Shown here piece by piece: positions 8,081-16,682 of a stretch of 64,000 nt of DNA. Under the pieces are notes generated by a model, which was given only the letters and a program-made list of their open reading frames with translations, did not search any database and was not told the DNA's origin. Numbering within the stretch: position 1 is the stretch's first letter; each line of letters opens with the position of its first letter. The DNA is from Salinicola salarius. GTDB taxonomy: Bacteria > Pseudomonadota > Gammaproteobacteria > Pseudomonadales > Halomonadaceae. Location: positions 62,001-126,000 of the forward strand of contig NZ_NHOU01000001.1 in assembly GCF_002179555.1 (NCBI RefSeq), given 5' to 3'. The position numbers and the translations under genes are program-made.

Positions 8081-9901
8081 ATGTCTACTGTTCCCGCTAC
8101 GACCTTGGCCGACCAGACTTCCCACGATTACGCCCGCTGTCGCATCCAGCCACGCCCGCGCGACGAGAACGTCTATCGGCGCGGACTGGCCGCCGGGCTG
8201 AGCGAGCTGCAGGCACGGATTCTCGCCGGGCGGCTGCCGGGACACGACGGCCCGCTGGAAGCGTTGACCGCGCCGGCACTGCGCTATCTCAGCCACCCCG
8301 AGCAGCTGTGCGATGCCCGCCGTGGCGCCGAGCGCATCGCGCGGGCGGTGAGCGAGGGCGAGCATATCGGCATCCTGACCGACTACGATGTCGACGGCAT
8401 CACCTCGCATGTGGTGATGCTGCGCTCGATGACCGAGCTGTTCGGCGTGCCGTCCGCGAAGCTGCACAGCCTGATCGGTCACCGTATCAACGACGGCTAC
8501 GGCATCAGCCTGCCGCTGGTCGAGCGCACGCTGGCGCTGAAGCCGCGCCCCAGCCTGGTGATCACCGCCGATTGCGGCTCCTCCGACGAACCGCGGATCG
8601 CGCGCCTGCGCGAAGCGGGGATCGACGTCGTCGTCACCGATCACCATGCGTTGCCGATCGAAGGGCCTCCGGCTTCCGCCTACGCCACGATCAATCCCAC
8701 GCGCTCGGACTGCGGGTATCCGGACAAGACCATCGCCGGTTGCATGGTGGCGTGGCTGATGATGTCGCTGACCCGCTCGGTCCTGATCGAGCAGGGCGTG
8801 CTGTCGTCGTCGACGCCCAAGCTTTCGCCCTGGCTCTCCTACGTGGCCTTGGGGACGGTGGCGGACTGCGTGTCGCTGGGGGCGAGCGCCGCCAATCGCG
8901 CGGTCGTGACCTACGGCCTGCGGCTGATCAATCGGATGGAGGCCGCCTGCTGGCGGGTCATGGCGGAGCGCCTGGGTGCCGACAGCATGCCGTTCGACGC
9001 CGAGACGCTGGCCTTCCAGATGGGGCCGCGAATCAATGCCCGCTCGCGGCTGGACGACCCCTACGCTGCGCTGCACTACATGCTGGCTGCGGAGGATGGT
9101 GTCGCCCGCCAGCATCTCCAGGTGCTGGATGATGACAATCAGGCCCGCAAGGCGCTCGAGGCCGACATGGTCGAAAGCGCCCGCGCGCTGGCCAAGCCGC
9201 AGCTGGCGGACGACCTGCCGGCGCTGGTGATCCATCTGCCCGAGGGGCACGCCGGGGTGCAGGGCATCGTCGCTTCCCGGCTGGTCCAGTCCTACGGGCG
9301 CCCGGCACTGGTGTTGACGCCCGCTACCGCGCCGGACATGTTGACCGGCTCCGGGCGCTCCATCGAGGCATTGCATCTGCGCGATGCGCTGCAGCGGGCC
9401 CACGAGCTGTCGCCGTCGAGCCTGCCGCGTTTCGGGGGGCACCGGGGGGCGGCCGGCGTCGGCGTGCCGCTCGCCGAGCTGGAGTCGTTCCGCCATGCTT
9501 TCCTGCAGGCCGTGCGGGAACAGCTCGGCGAACGGGAGCTGTTCCCGATCGTATGGACCGATGGCAGCCTGAGTGCATCGCAATTGACCCTGGCGACGCT
9601 GGACGAGCTCGAAGCGCTGGCGCCCTATGGCCGCGAATTCGACGCGCCGCTGTTCGAAGCCGAGTTCTTCGTCGAGCAACTGCGCCCGGTCGGTGCCGAG
9701 GGCAATCACCTGATGCTCGAGCTCTCCTGCGACGCGGTGGTCAGCCGGGCGATCTGGTTCCGCGCGCTCAATCCGGGCGAGGCCGCGCCGGTTTCACTTG
9801 GCGACCGGATACGATGCGCCTTCAAGCTTTCCCGCAATCGCTGGAAAGGGCGCGAGTCCCTGCAGTTGATGGTCGAGCACGCCGAGCGCCTGACGGCCTG
9901 A
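8081..9901 (+). CDS. recJ: Single-stranded-DNA-specific exonuclease RecJ
   Basis: RecJ is a 5'-3' ssDNA exonuclease used in recombination, base excision and mismatch repair. The 606-residue product has the DHH-phosphoesterase motifs TDYDVDGITSH (motif I, with TDYD where GDYD is usual), ITADCGSS (motif II), VVTDHHALP (motif III) and TVADCVSL (motif IV). The DHHA1 part includes RFGGHRGAAGVG, followed by a C-terminal OB-like domain. It is slightly longer than the ~577-residue E. coli enzyme. The start has no strong Shine-Dalgarno sequence. In E. coli the order is xerD-dsbC-recJ-prfB-lysS; here recJ and prfB are 18.6 kb apart. Confidence 0.9.
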   Translation: MSTVPATTLADQTSHDYARCRIQPRPRDENVYRRGLAAGLSELQARILAGRLPGHDGPLEALTAPALRYLSHPEQLCDARRGAERIARAVSEGEHIGILTDYDVDGITSHVVMLRSMTELFGVPSAKLHSLIGHRINDGYGISLPLVERTLALKPRPSLVITADCGSSDEPRIARLREAGIDVVVTDHHALPIEGPPASAYATINPTRSDCGYPDKTIAGCMVAWLMMSLTRSVLIEQGVLSSSTPKLSPWLSYVALGTVADCVSLGASAANRAVVTYGLRLINRMEAACWRVMAERLGADSMPFDAETLAFQMGPRINARSRLDDPYAALHYMLAAEDGVARQHLQVLDDDNQARKALEADMVESARALAKPQLADDLPALVIHLPEGHAGVQGIVASRLVQSYGRPALVLTPATAPDMLTGSGRSIEALHLRDALQRAHELSPSSLPRFGGHRGAAGVGVPLAELESFRHAFLQAVREQLGERELFPIVWTDGSLSASQLTLATLDELEALAPYGREFDAPLFEAEFFVEQLRPVGAEGNHLMLELSCDAVVSRAIWFRALNPGEAAPVSLGDRIRCAFKLSRNRWKGRESLQLMVEHAERLTA

Positions 9902-10034
9902 CGTTTCCCGCCTCATTTCCCCATCCTTTCACACGCTTCATTGGCTGCCACGACACCTGCCGCCACGACGCCTGTCGTCCCGAACTGTCGGAATCGGGCG
10001 GGTTCGGGGTCGCCTCGAGCGGACGTCTTGACGA

Positions 10035-10072
10035 TATAATCGCCGGATCGCCGGTGGCCCCGTTCTCGGGGC
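10035..10072 (+). promoter_or_regulatory. TATAAT box and leader hairpin before the YitT gene
   Basis: The 250-base recJ-yitT gap contains a perfect TATAAT (10035-10040) without a good -35 at the usual spacing. A 6-bp hairpin (GCCCCG/CGGGGC, 10057-10072, TTCT loop) follows. It is a plausible promoter with a structured leader, but weakly supported. Nothing else coding-like was seen in the gap. Confidence 0.35.
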
Positions 10073-10151
10073 GTGACCGGACAGGCGCCAAAAGCGCCGA
10101 CTCATTGACCCACTGCCTACCCGGCAGAGACAAGACAACAAGGATTGCTCG

Positions 10152-10763
10152 ATGGAAACGACGTACCGTCACCGTTCCTATGAAGACGTGCTGGCCATTC
10201 TGCTGGGGTCTTCCTGCGCGGCGCTAGGGTTGGCGCTCTATCACCATGCCGAGATCCTGATCGGCAGCACAGCGGGCCTGGCGCTGTTGGTGACCTACGT
10301 GACCGGCTGGAGTTTCGGACTCGTCTTCTTCGTCATCAACCTGCCGTTCTACTGGCTGGCCTGGCGGCGGATCGGCCATCAGTTCACCTTCAAGACCTTC
10401 GGGGCGGTAGCGCTGCTGTCGTGGATCTCCTGGATGCTGCCGAGCTGGCTGGAGATCGGCGAGGTCGATCCGCTGTTCGCGGCGCTGGCGGGGGGAAGTC
10501 TGATCGGCCTGGGCGTGCTGTTTCTGCTACGCCACCGTGGCAGCCTCGGCGGGTTCAACATTCTCGCGGTCTATCTGCAGGACCGTTACGGTTGGCCGGC
10601 GGGCAAGGTGCAGATGGGACTGGATGGCCTGATCATGCTGGCTGCGTTCTTCGTGCTGCCGGTGACCAACGTGCTCTATTCAATCGTCGGCACCGTGGTA
10701 CTGGGCGCGATTCTCACCATCAATCACCGCCCGGGGCTCTACGCCGGCATCAGCCAGAGTTGA
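10152..10763 (+). CDS. YitT family membrane protein
   Basis: A 203-residue integral membrane protein with about five hydrophobic segments (LAILLGSSCAALGLALY, TAGLALLVTYVTGWSFGLVFF, AVALLSWISWML, GGSLIGLGVLFLL and MLAAFFVLPVTNVLYSIVGTVVL). The segments GLALYHHAEILIGSTAGLAL and RHRGSLGGFNILAVYLQD match the YitT/DUF161 family, which has no established substrate. AAGGA lies 8 bases before the ATG. It opens the accessory region between recJ and prfB and is convergent with the VOC gene. Confidence 0.82.
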   Translation: METTYRHRSYEDVLAILLGSSCAALGLALYHHAEILIGSTAGLALLVTYVTGWSFGLVFFVINLPFYWLAWRRIGHQFTFKTFGAVALLSWISWMLPSWLEIGEVDPLFAALAGGSLIGLGVLFLLRHRGSLGGFNILAVYLQDRYGWPAGKVQMGLDGLIMLAAFFVLPVTNVLYSIVGTVVLGAILTINHRPGLYAGISQS

Positions 10764-10808
10764 AGAGCTGAGGCTGAGGCTAAGTCTGGATCGGCCCAGC
10801 GCTGCCGT

Positions 10809-11243
10809 TCAATAGTTGGGCCACAGCCCCGGCGTGACCAGCTCGAGCAGGTGGTCGTCCGGGTCGCGAAAATAGAGGCTCTCGCTCCCTTTCGGCCAGC
10901 GGGTCCGGCCTTCGATCTCGATGCCCTGATCGGCGAGATGCGCCTCCCAGTCGTCGAGACTTTCGGCCGGAATCGCCAGCGCCAGGTGCTGGCGACCCTC
11001 GCCGTCGTGGGGCGGGATGGTCCCCATGTCAGCCGGCAGGTGGACCGTCTCGTCGGTCTGGCCCTGCTGGAACACCAGCAGCATGGTGTTGCCGGTGGGG
11101 TAGGCGGTGAAGCGCTCGTCCTCGAGATGAGGTTCGAGCCCGAGCACGCGCGTGAAGAAGTCCCGAGCCTGCTGCATGTCGGCCGTGTAGAGAACGCTTT
11201 CGATGACGCCGCCCAGCGGTGGGGCGTGGTGTGGTGAAGTCAT
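10809..11243 (-). CDS. VOC (glyoxalase/bleomycin resistance) superfamily protein
   Basis: A 144-residue single-domain protein with a paired beta-alpha-beta-beta-beta fold. The first half is IESVLYTADMQQARDFFTRVLGLEP and the second HLALAIPAESLDDWEAHLADQG, ending in a metal-site strand SLYFRDPDDHLLELVTPGLW whose Glu is a usual metal ligand. This fits the vicinal oxygen chelate superfamily; substrate cannot be assigned. AAGGAG precedes the ATG. It is the last gene of the leftward merR-copA transcription unit. Confidence 0.83.
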   Translation of the reverse strand: MTSPHHAPPLGGVIESVLYTADMQQARDFFTRVLGLEPHLEDERFTAYPTGNTMLLVFQQGQTDETVHLPADMGTIPPHDGEGRQHLALAIPAESLDDWEAHLADQGIEIEGRTRWPKGSESLYFRDPDDHLLELVTPGLWPNY

Positions 11244-11299
11244 CGTTTTCTCCTTGCTGGCTTCGTCCCTTTGCTAGCTGCGTCCCTGGCTGGCTGCGA

Positions 11300-11374
11300 T
11301 CAGCCTCGCAGCCAGAACCACCAGACGATGAACAGAATCACGGCGATGCCCAGGGTATTGAGCAGAAGTGTCAT
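11300..11374 (-). CDS. 24-residue membrane-anchor peptide coupled to copA (possible cupredoxin remnant)
   Basis: A short frame ([20 protein letters not shown] followed by WLRG and a stop) starts inside the copA stop in an ATGA overlap, so it would be translated by coupling. It is one transmembrane helix. It resembles the N-terminal anchor of small cupredoxin-domain proteins often encoded next to copper ATPases (recognised from memory), but the periplasmic domain is absent. It may be a genuine small membrane protein or the truncated remains of such a gene. Confidence 0.5.
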   Translation of the reverse strand: MTLLLNTLGIAVILFIVWWFWLRG

Positions 11375-14300
11375 GCCGTCGCTTCCTTTGCGTTTGCGTT
11401 GGTCTGGGTTGTCGAACCTTGGCCGCCATCGGGCCGGAACAGCCGTAGCCGGTTGGCATTGCTGACTACCGTGACCGAGGAGAGCGACATCGCCAGAGCC
11501 GCGATCATCGGCGACAGCAGCATGCCGGTGAAAGGGTAGAGTATACCGGCGGCAATCGGGATGCCCAACGCGTTGTAGCCGAAGGCGCCCCACAGGTTCT
11601 GCTTGATGTTGGAGAGCGTGGCGCGGCTGATGGCGATGGCGTCACCGACGCCGTGCAGCGAGTTTCGCATCAGCGTCATGCCGGCGCTCTCGATGGCGAT
11701 ATCGGTGCCCTGGCCGATGGCGAAGCCGACCTCGGCCTGTGCCAGCGCCGGGGCATCGTTGATGCCGTCACCGACCATGCCGACGCGTTCACCGCGTTGC
11801 TGCAGCTCGACAATGGCCTGTTGCTTGTCGCCGGGCATCAGTTCGGCGCGAACCTCGTCGATGCCCGCTTCCCGGGCGATGGCCTCGGCCGTGGCGCGAT
11901 TGTCTCCGCTCAGCATCACCACTGTCAGACCCTCGGCCTTCAGGCGCGAGATCGCGGCGCGGCTGTCCGCCCTCAGCGCATCGCGAATACCATAAAGGGC
12001 TGCCAGTTCGCCGCCGATGGCGAGGTAGATCACGCTGGTCGCCTGTGCCTGCCACTTCTCGGCATCGGAGGCGGCAGTGGCCACATCGATGCCGTGCTCG
12101 TGCATCAGCGCGGCGTTGCCCAGGAACACCTGACTGCCGTCATCCAGAGCCGCGCTGACGCCCCGGCCGGTCAGGCTCTGGAAATCACGGATCGCCACCT
12201 CGTCCGCCGTATCGCCGACGTGCGTCAGCAAGGCGTCGGCCAGCGGGTGCTCCGAGCCGCGCTCCAGGGCGGCCACCACGGCATCGACGCGCGTTTGCTC
12301 CAGCCAATAGCGGCTGTCGGTGACCCGCGGCTTGCCCTCGGTCAGGGTGCCGGTCTTGTCGACCACCAGGGTGGTCAACTGGCTTGCGGTCTGTAGCGCT
12401 TCGCCGTCGCGAATCAGAATGCCGTACTCGGCTGCCTTGCCGATGCCGATCATGGTCGAGATCGGGGTCGCCAGGCCCAGGGCGCAGGGGCAGGCGATGA
12501 TCAGAACGGTGGTCGCCGCCACCAGCATGTGCACCAGCTGCGGCGCCGGGCCGAAGTCGAACCAGAGCAGTGCGGTGACGACAGCGGCGATCATTACGCT
12601 GGGCACGAAGATCGCCGAGACCTTGTCTGCCAGCGCGCCGATGGGCGGCCGTGATTCCTGGGCGCGGGAGACCTGGTCGACGATGCGTCCCAGCCGAGTG
12701 TCGTCGCCGACATGGCTCGTGCGATAGACGAGGGTTCCCTTGCCGTTGACGGTGCCGGCGCTGACCCGATCTCCGGCCGCCTTGCGTACCGGTTCCGGTT
12801 CCCCGGTGAGCATCGACTCGTCGATGAAGCTCTCTCCCTCCTCGACGTCGCCATCGACCGGCAGGCGTTCGCCCGGGCGCACCCGGATTCGATCGTTCAC
12901 CTGAACCTGCTCGATCTCGATATCGCGCTCTTGTCCGTCACGGATCACTCGGGCCGTCTTGCTTTGCAGGTCGAGCAGACGGGACAGCGCCTGGCTGGTA
13001 CGTCCCCTAGCCTTGAGTTCCAGCGTCTGGCCGATGCCGATCAGACCGATGATCATCAACGACGCCTCGAAATAGAGATGCCGGGATCCCTCGGGAATCA
13101 CCGTCGGGAACAGCACCACGGCCATCGAATAGAGCCAGGCGGCGGCACTGCCCAGGGCGATCAGGGTATCCATGTTGGCCTGATGATGACGGAACGCTTT
13201 CCAGGCGCCGTCGAAGAAGCGACGACCTGCGGTGGCCAGCACGCCCAGCGTGGCCAGCCCCAGGAGCAGCCAGATCCAGCGCTCGCCGCCCTCGAGCTGC
13301 GGCATATGGAAGAACATCGCCAGCATCATCGGTACGCCCAGCGTCAGGCTGACCGCCGATTCGATCGCATGGCGACGGGCCTGCCGGGCGGCGTTCTGCT
13401 GGCGCTTGGCGGATGCCTCGCGCAGATCCTCGATCGGCGAGGCGCCATAGCCGACGTTCTCGACCGCCGCGATCAGATCGGCGATGCTGGCCTGGCCGCT
13501 GACCTGGGCCGTCTCGCTGGCGAAGTTGACCTGGGCATGCTGGACGCCGGGGGTTTTCGAGAGCGCTTTCTGCACCGCGTTGACGCAACCGGCGCAGGTC
13601 ATGCCGCTGATTGATAGTCGTTGCAGCTCGCCGGCCTCCGTCGGCTCTTCCGCCCGGCTATCGGATGGAGCGGCGTCGTTGGATGGCCGGGTATCGTCGG
13701 CCCGGTCGGGCTCGCTCTCACGCGACTCGGTCTCACGCACCTCGGCCTCACGCGATTCGGCCTCGGCAGCCGCCTCGTCTTCGGGCGGATAGCCGGCCTC
13801 GGTCAGCAGTCGGGCGATCCGATCCCGTGGCAGCGTGCTGTCGACTTGAAGTCGATGATCGGCCGGTTCGCCGCTGACTTCGGCCTGGGCGTCCTCGGCC
13901 TGAACGGCTTCGCGCATGCGCTTGACGCAGCCCTGGCAGCTCATCGCCGGGATGGTGAAATCGCAGGACTCATGCTCGGCGGCCGGGGGATAGCCGGCCT
14001 CGGTCAGTAGCTGAGCGATCCGATCCCGTGGCAGCGCGCTATCGACCTGAAGTCGATGATCGGCCGGTTCGCCGCTGACTTCGGCCTGGGCGTCCTCGGC
14101 CTGAATGGCCTCGCGCATGCGCTTGACGCAGCCCTGGCAGCTCATCGCCGGGATGGTGAAATCGCAGGACTCATGCTCGGCGTCCGGGGGATAGCCGGCC
14201 TCGGTCAGTAGCTGAGCGATCCGATCCCGTGGCAGCGCGCTATCGACCTGAAGTCGATGATCGGCCGGTTCGCCGCTGACTTCGGCCTGGGCGTCCTCGG

Positions 14301-14577
14301 CCTGAATGGCCTCGCGCATGCGCTTGACGCAGCCCTGGCAGCTCATCGCCGGGATGGTGAAATCGCAGGACTCATGCTCGGCGTCCGGGGGATAGCCGGC
14401 CTCGGTCAGTAGCTGAGCGATCCGATCCCGTGGCAGCGTGCTATCGACCTGAAGTCGATGATCGGCTGGTTCGCCGCTGACTTCGGCCTGGGCGTCCTCG
14501 GCCTGAATGGCCTCGCGCATGCGCTTCACGCAGCCCTGGCAATGCATGGCATCGACGCGATATTGGTAGCGGTTCAT
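11371..14577 (-). CDS. copA: Copper-exporting P1B-type ATPase with five N-terminal metal-binding domains
   Basis: A 1068-residue heavy-metal P-type ATPase that should pump Cu(I) from cytoplasm to periplasm. Four near-identical 67-residue HMA-like units carry CQGC at about residues 13, 80, 147 and 214. An acidic linker and a normal HMA domain (MTCAGC, ~328) follow. The core has the TGEP actuator loop, the CPC site in [12 protein letters not shown], the phosphorylation motif [18 protein letters not shown] and [15 protein letters not shown] and MSLSS late in the protein fit the Cu(I) P1B-1 signature. ATG 14577 has GGAGG 5 bases upstream and overlaps the merR stop (ATGA). The repeats are much more alike than normal multi-HMA domains. 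Confidence 0.94.
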   Translation of the reverse strand: MNRYQYRVDAMHCQGCVKRMREAIQAEDAQAEVSGEPADHRLQVDSTLPRDRIAQLLTEAGYPPDAEHESCDFTIPAMSCQGCVKRMREAIQAEDAQAEVSGEPADHRLQVDSALPRDRIAQLLTEAGYPPDAEHESCDFTIPAMSCQGCVKRMREAIQAEDAQAEVSGEPADHRLQVDSALPRDRIAQLLTEAGYPPAAEHESCDFTIPAMSCQGCVKRMREAVQAEDAQAEVSGEPADHRLQVDSTLPRDRIARLLTEAGYPPEDEAAAEAESREAEVRETESRESEPDRADDTRPSNDAAPSDSRAEEPTEAGELQRLSISGMTCAGCVNAVQKALSKTPGVQHAQVNFASETAQVSGQASIADLIAAVENVGYGASPIEDLREASAKRQQNAARQARRHAIESAVSLTLGVPMMLAMFFHMPQLEGGERWIWLLLGLATLGVLATAGRRFFDGAWKAFRHHQANMDTLIALGSAAAWLYSMAVVLFPTVIPEGSRHLYFEASLMIIGLIGIGQTLELKARGRTSQALSRLLDLQSKTARVIRDGQERDIEIEQVQVNDRIRVRPGERLPVDGDVEEGESFIDESMLTGEPEPVRKAAGDRVSAGTVNGKGTLVYRTSHVGDDTRLGRIVDQVSRAQESRPPIGALADKVSAIFVPSVMIAAVVTALLWFDFGPAPQLVHMLVAATTVLIIACPCALGLATPISTMIGIGKAAEYGILIRDGEALQTASQLTTLVVDKTGTLTEGKPRVTDSRYWLEQTRVDAVVAALERGSEHPLADALLTHVGDTADEVAIRDFQSLTGRGVSAALDDGSQVFLGNAALMHEHGIDVATAASDAEKWQAQATSVIYLAIGGELAALYGIRDALRADSRAAISRLKAEGLTVVMLSGDNRATAEAIAREAGIDEVRAELMPGDKQQAIVELQQRGERVGMVGDGINDAPALAQAEVGFAIGQGTDIAIESAGMTLMRNSLHGVGDAIAISRATLSNIKQNLWGAFGYNALGIPIAAGILYPFTGMLLSPMIAALAMSLSSVTVVSNANRLRLFRPDGGQGSTTQTNANAKEATA
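13784..14562 (-). repeat. 201-bp tandem repeats encoding four HMA-like units of CopA
   Basis: The copA 5' region repeats with a 201-base period, seen as CQGC codons at 14541, 14340, 14139 and 13938. The two central units are nearly identical at DNA level, and the outer ones carry a few substitutions (for example IARLL for IAQLL in the last). This points to recent duplication or continuing gene conversion. Confidence 0.85.
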
Positions 14578-15017
14578 GCGTTCCTCCTTGCCGGAGCGCA
14601 GCACTCATCGGGAGTATCGGGCGTCTGCTCGATCAATCGGCAGATGCTGTGGCCATCGGGCGTGCCATCCGGCAGTCGTGACCAGTCGTTCATCGCTCGC
14701 TCCATGCGATCCGCCAGCGCCTGGAGTTCGCGGATCCGGGCATGGATCTGCGGCAGGCGAGCGGCCAGCAGGTCGCGAACCAGCGGGCAGGGTGAGTCGC
14801 CCTGATCGGCCTGCTCGAGAATGTCGGCGATCTCCTTGAGGCTGAAACCGAGAGTCCTGGCGCGCTGAATGAAGCGCAGCCGTTCCAGGTCGCGCGCGCC
14901 GAACAGCTGGTAACCGTTATCCGGATCCCGCTGCGGCGTCAGCAGCCCCTGCCGCGTGTAATGGCGTACGGTTTCTGCCGTGACGCCGGCCGCCTTGGCC
15001 AGTTCGGACACCTTCAT
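14574..15017 (-). CDS. MerR-family metal-responsive regulator
   Basis: A 147-residue MerR protein with winged HTH ([20 protein letters not shown]), [11 protein letters not shown], a long dimerisation helix and a Cys-rich C-terminal region. Cys77 aligns with the position that is Ser in Cu(I)-sensing CueR and Cys in divalent-ion sensors such as ZntR and MerR. SICRLIE and ECC supply further thiols. It is translationally coupled to copA, so it likely activates its own operon through the spacer-dyad promoter just upstream. Copper is inferred from context, but the metal site is not typical for CueR. Confidence 0.87.
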   Translation of the reverse strand: MKVSELAKAAGVTAETVRHYTRQGLLTPQRDPDNGYQLFGARDLERLRFIQRARTLGFSLKEIADILEQADQGDSPCPLVRDLLAARLPQIHARIRELQALADRMERAMNDWSRLPDGTPDGHSICRLIEQTPDTPDECCAPARRNA

Positions 15018-15045
15018 GGATGCCTCCTCGCGCTATCGTGTGATT

Positions 15046-15077
15046 AGCCTAGAACCTATGTGTAACACCTAGGTCAA
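15046..15077 (-). promoter_or_regulatory. MerR-type promoter and operator of merR-copA
   Basis: On the minus strand TTGACC (15077-15072) and TAGGCT (15051-15046) are separated by 20 bases. That is the over-long spacer typical of MerR-activated promoters. The spacer overlaps a near-perfect dyad at 15054-15074 (ACCTAnGTGTnACACnTAGGT, centred between the two boxes). This is a clear self-regulated promoter. Confidence 0.85.
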
Positions 15078-15124
15078 GCTCGCGGGAAGCCGGCATGACG
15101 TTGTTCCACCTAAGATGCATAGCG

Positions 15125-15213
15125 TTTGGTATTACGACCAAAGAGAGACCCAAAAAGCGATTGAAACGACCGTTTGCCAATTGACGCTAATCCCCCGTTC
15201 CGTCACAACGGAA
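15125..15213 (+). promoter_or_regulatory. Two dyads upstream of the fadL-like gene
   Basis: The 309-base gap between merR and the porin gene holds two operator-like dyads besides the merR promoter: TTTGGT-N6-ACCAAA (15125-15142) and TTCCGT-CACA-ACGGAA (15198-15213). No convincing -35/-10 pair was found. A fatty-acid-responsive repressor would be an obvious candidate, but nothing identifies it. Confidence 0.35.
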
Positions 15214-15326
15214 GGCGAAAAGTCGGGCCATGATTCATGCGTGACGGGGCTCGTAAAACAGAGACATGCCGCTGTAGGCGAAAGGGTGACTCGACCGACA
15301 GCGGACTCGTGCCAGGGGATACCACC

Positions 15327-16667
15327 ATGCCATATCGCTACCACCGTCTGTCGTTCGCCATTGCCGTCGCCGCATTGGGAACGGCTGCCTCCGGGCCCGC
15401 TTTCGCCGGTGGCTATCAACTCAATGAACAGAGTGTCAGCAGCCAAGGCTACGGTCATGCCGGGCGTAGCTCCAATGTTCACGATGCCACGATTGTTTTC
15501 GGCAATCCCGCCGGCATGTCGTTTCTGGATCGCGCCCAGGTCACTGCCGGTGCAACCTATCTCGATGTTCAAAACGATATCGATAACGTGACGGCGACCC
15601 GCACCATCGACTCCGGTGTTGCCTCAGGCGGTGCACCATCGGGCGTTCAGGTGCCGTTGGGCGATGTGCCCGGCGGTAATGAAGGAGACATGGTGGGCAG
15701 CAAGGTCATACCATTCGGCTTTTATGCGCAGCCGATCAATGATCGTTGGTCTTTTGGGCTCGGCGTTTATGCTCCCTTCGGATCCAAGACCGACTATGAA
15801 TCTGATTTCCAGGGGCGCTATTTCGGCGACTATACCGAGGTAGTGGTAACCACGGTGCAGCCGACATTGGCTTATCGTTTCAATGATCAGCTTTCGCTCG
15901 GCGTTGGGGTGACCTATAACCGTGTCGATGGTGAGCTTCGTCGTCAGTTGCCCTCGGAAGCCGGTTTTAATTCAGGCACGGATATCGACTCTCGGGTCGA
16001 AGGGGATGACGAGGCGTGGGGTTATAACATCGGTTTAATCTATCGGCCTGTTGAGTCCACGACGCTGGGATTGACCTATCGTTCGAAAGTCGATTACACC
16101 CTGGAAGGGGATTTCGAGGCAACCGACCCGCTTGGCAATGTCGTACGTGCCGACAATGATGCAAGGCTGGATCTCACGACGCCCGAGACTATCAACTTTT
16201 CTATCACCCAGCAGATGACGCCGGATCTCAAGCTGATGTTCGGTGCTTCTTGGGTACGCTGGGACCGCTTCAACGAGATTCGAGTGACCGGCGCAGGAGG
16301 AAGCACGATCACTCAGGAGCAGCAAAGCTATCGTAATGCTTGGGCCTTTGCGGTCGGCGGCGAGTATACCGTGAATCCACAATGGGTATTGCGTGCGGGA
16401 CTGACACTGGACGAGACGCCGACCAACGATACCTACCGTAGCGTGCGCATCCCTTCCGATGATCGCCGCATCTTCTCTCTCGGAGCTGGCTGGACTCCGA
16501 TTCCGGAACTGACGGTCGATGTTGCCTACTCCTACTTGACCGAGCGCCGAACCGAGATTTCGCAGGAGCGTGCCGATCTGCTCAATGGTGCGGGGGGGGC
16601 TACCTACGAGGCTGACTACAAGAACGAGGCACACGGCATCGGCGCACAGTTGACCTACCGCTTCTGA
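15327..16667 (+). CDS. fadL: Outer membrane protein transport protein, FadL/OmpP1 family
   Basis: A 446-residue outer membrane beta-barrel of the FadL family, which takes up long-chain fatty acids and other hydrophobic compounds. It has a signal peptide (AIAVAALGTAASGPAFA) followed by the family's N-terminal plug signature GGYQLNEQSVSSQGYGHAG and NPAGMSFL. Repeated amphipathic strands end in QLTYRF with a terminal Phe. ATG 15327 follows CAGGGGATACC; the upstream frame from 15237 is not signal-peptide-like. The exact substrate is unknown, so the symbol is by family. Confidence 0.88.
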   Translation: MPYRYHRLSFAIAVAALGTAASGPAFAGGYQLNEQSVSSQGYGHAGRSSNVHDATIVFGNPAGMSFLDRAQVTAGATYLDVQNDIDNVTATRTIDSGVASGGAPSGVQVPLGDVPGGNEGDMVGSKVIPFGFYAQPINDRWSFGLGVYAPFGSKTDYESDFQGRYFGDYTEVVVTTVQPTLAYRFNDQLSLGVGVTYNRVDGELRRQLPSEAGFNSGTDIDSRVEGDDEAWGYNIGLIYRPVESTTLGLTYRSKVDYTLEGDFEATDPLGNVVRADNDARLDLTTPETINFSITQQMTPDLKLMFGASWVRWDRFNEIRVTGAGGSTITQEQQSYRNAWAFAVGGEYTVNPQWVLRAGLTLDETPTNDTYRSVRIPSDDRRIFSLGAGWTPIPELTVDVAYSYLTERRTEISQERADLLNGAGGATYEADYKNEAHGIGAQLTYRF

Positions 16668-16682
16668 CTCTCGACCGGTTCG

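Noticed and set aside
10764-10808. Fourth heptad-repeat locus after the YitT gene
   Set aside because: The sequence GAGCTGAGGCTGAGGCTAAG has a 6-base rather than 7-base period and is too short to assign to the family.
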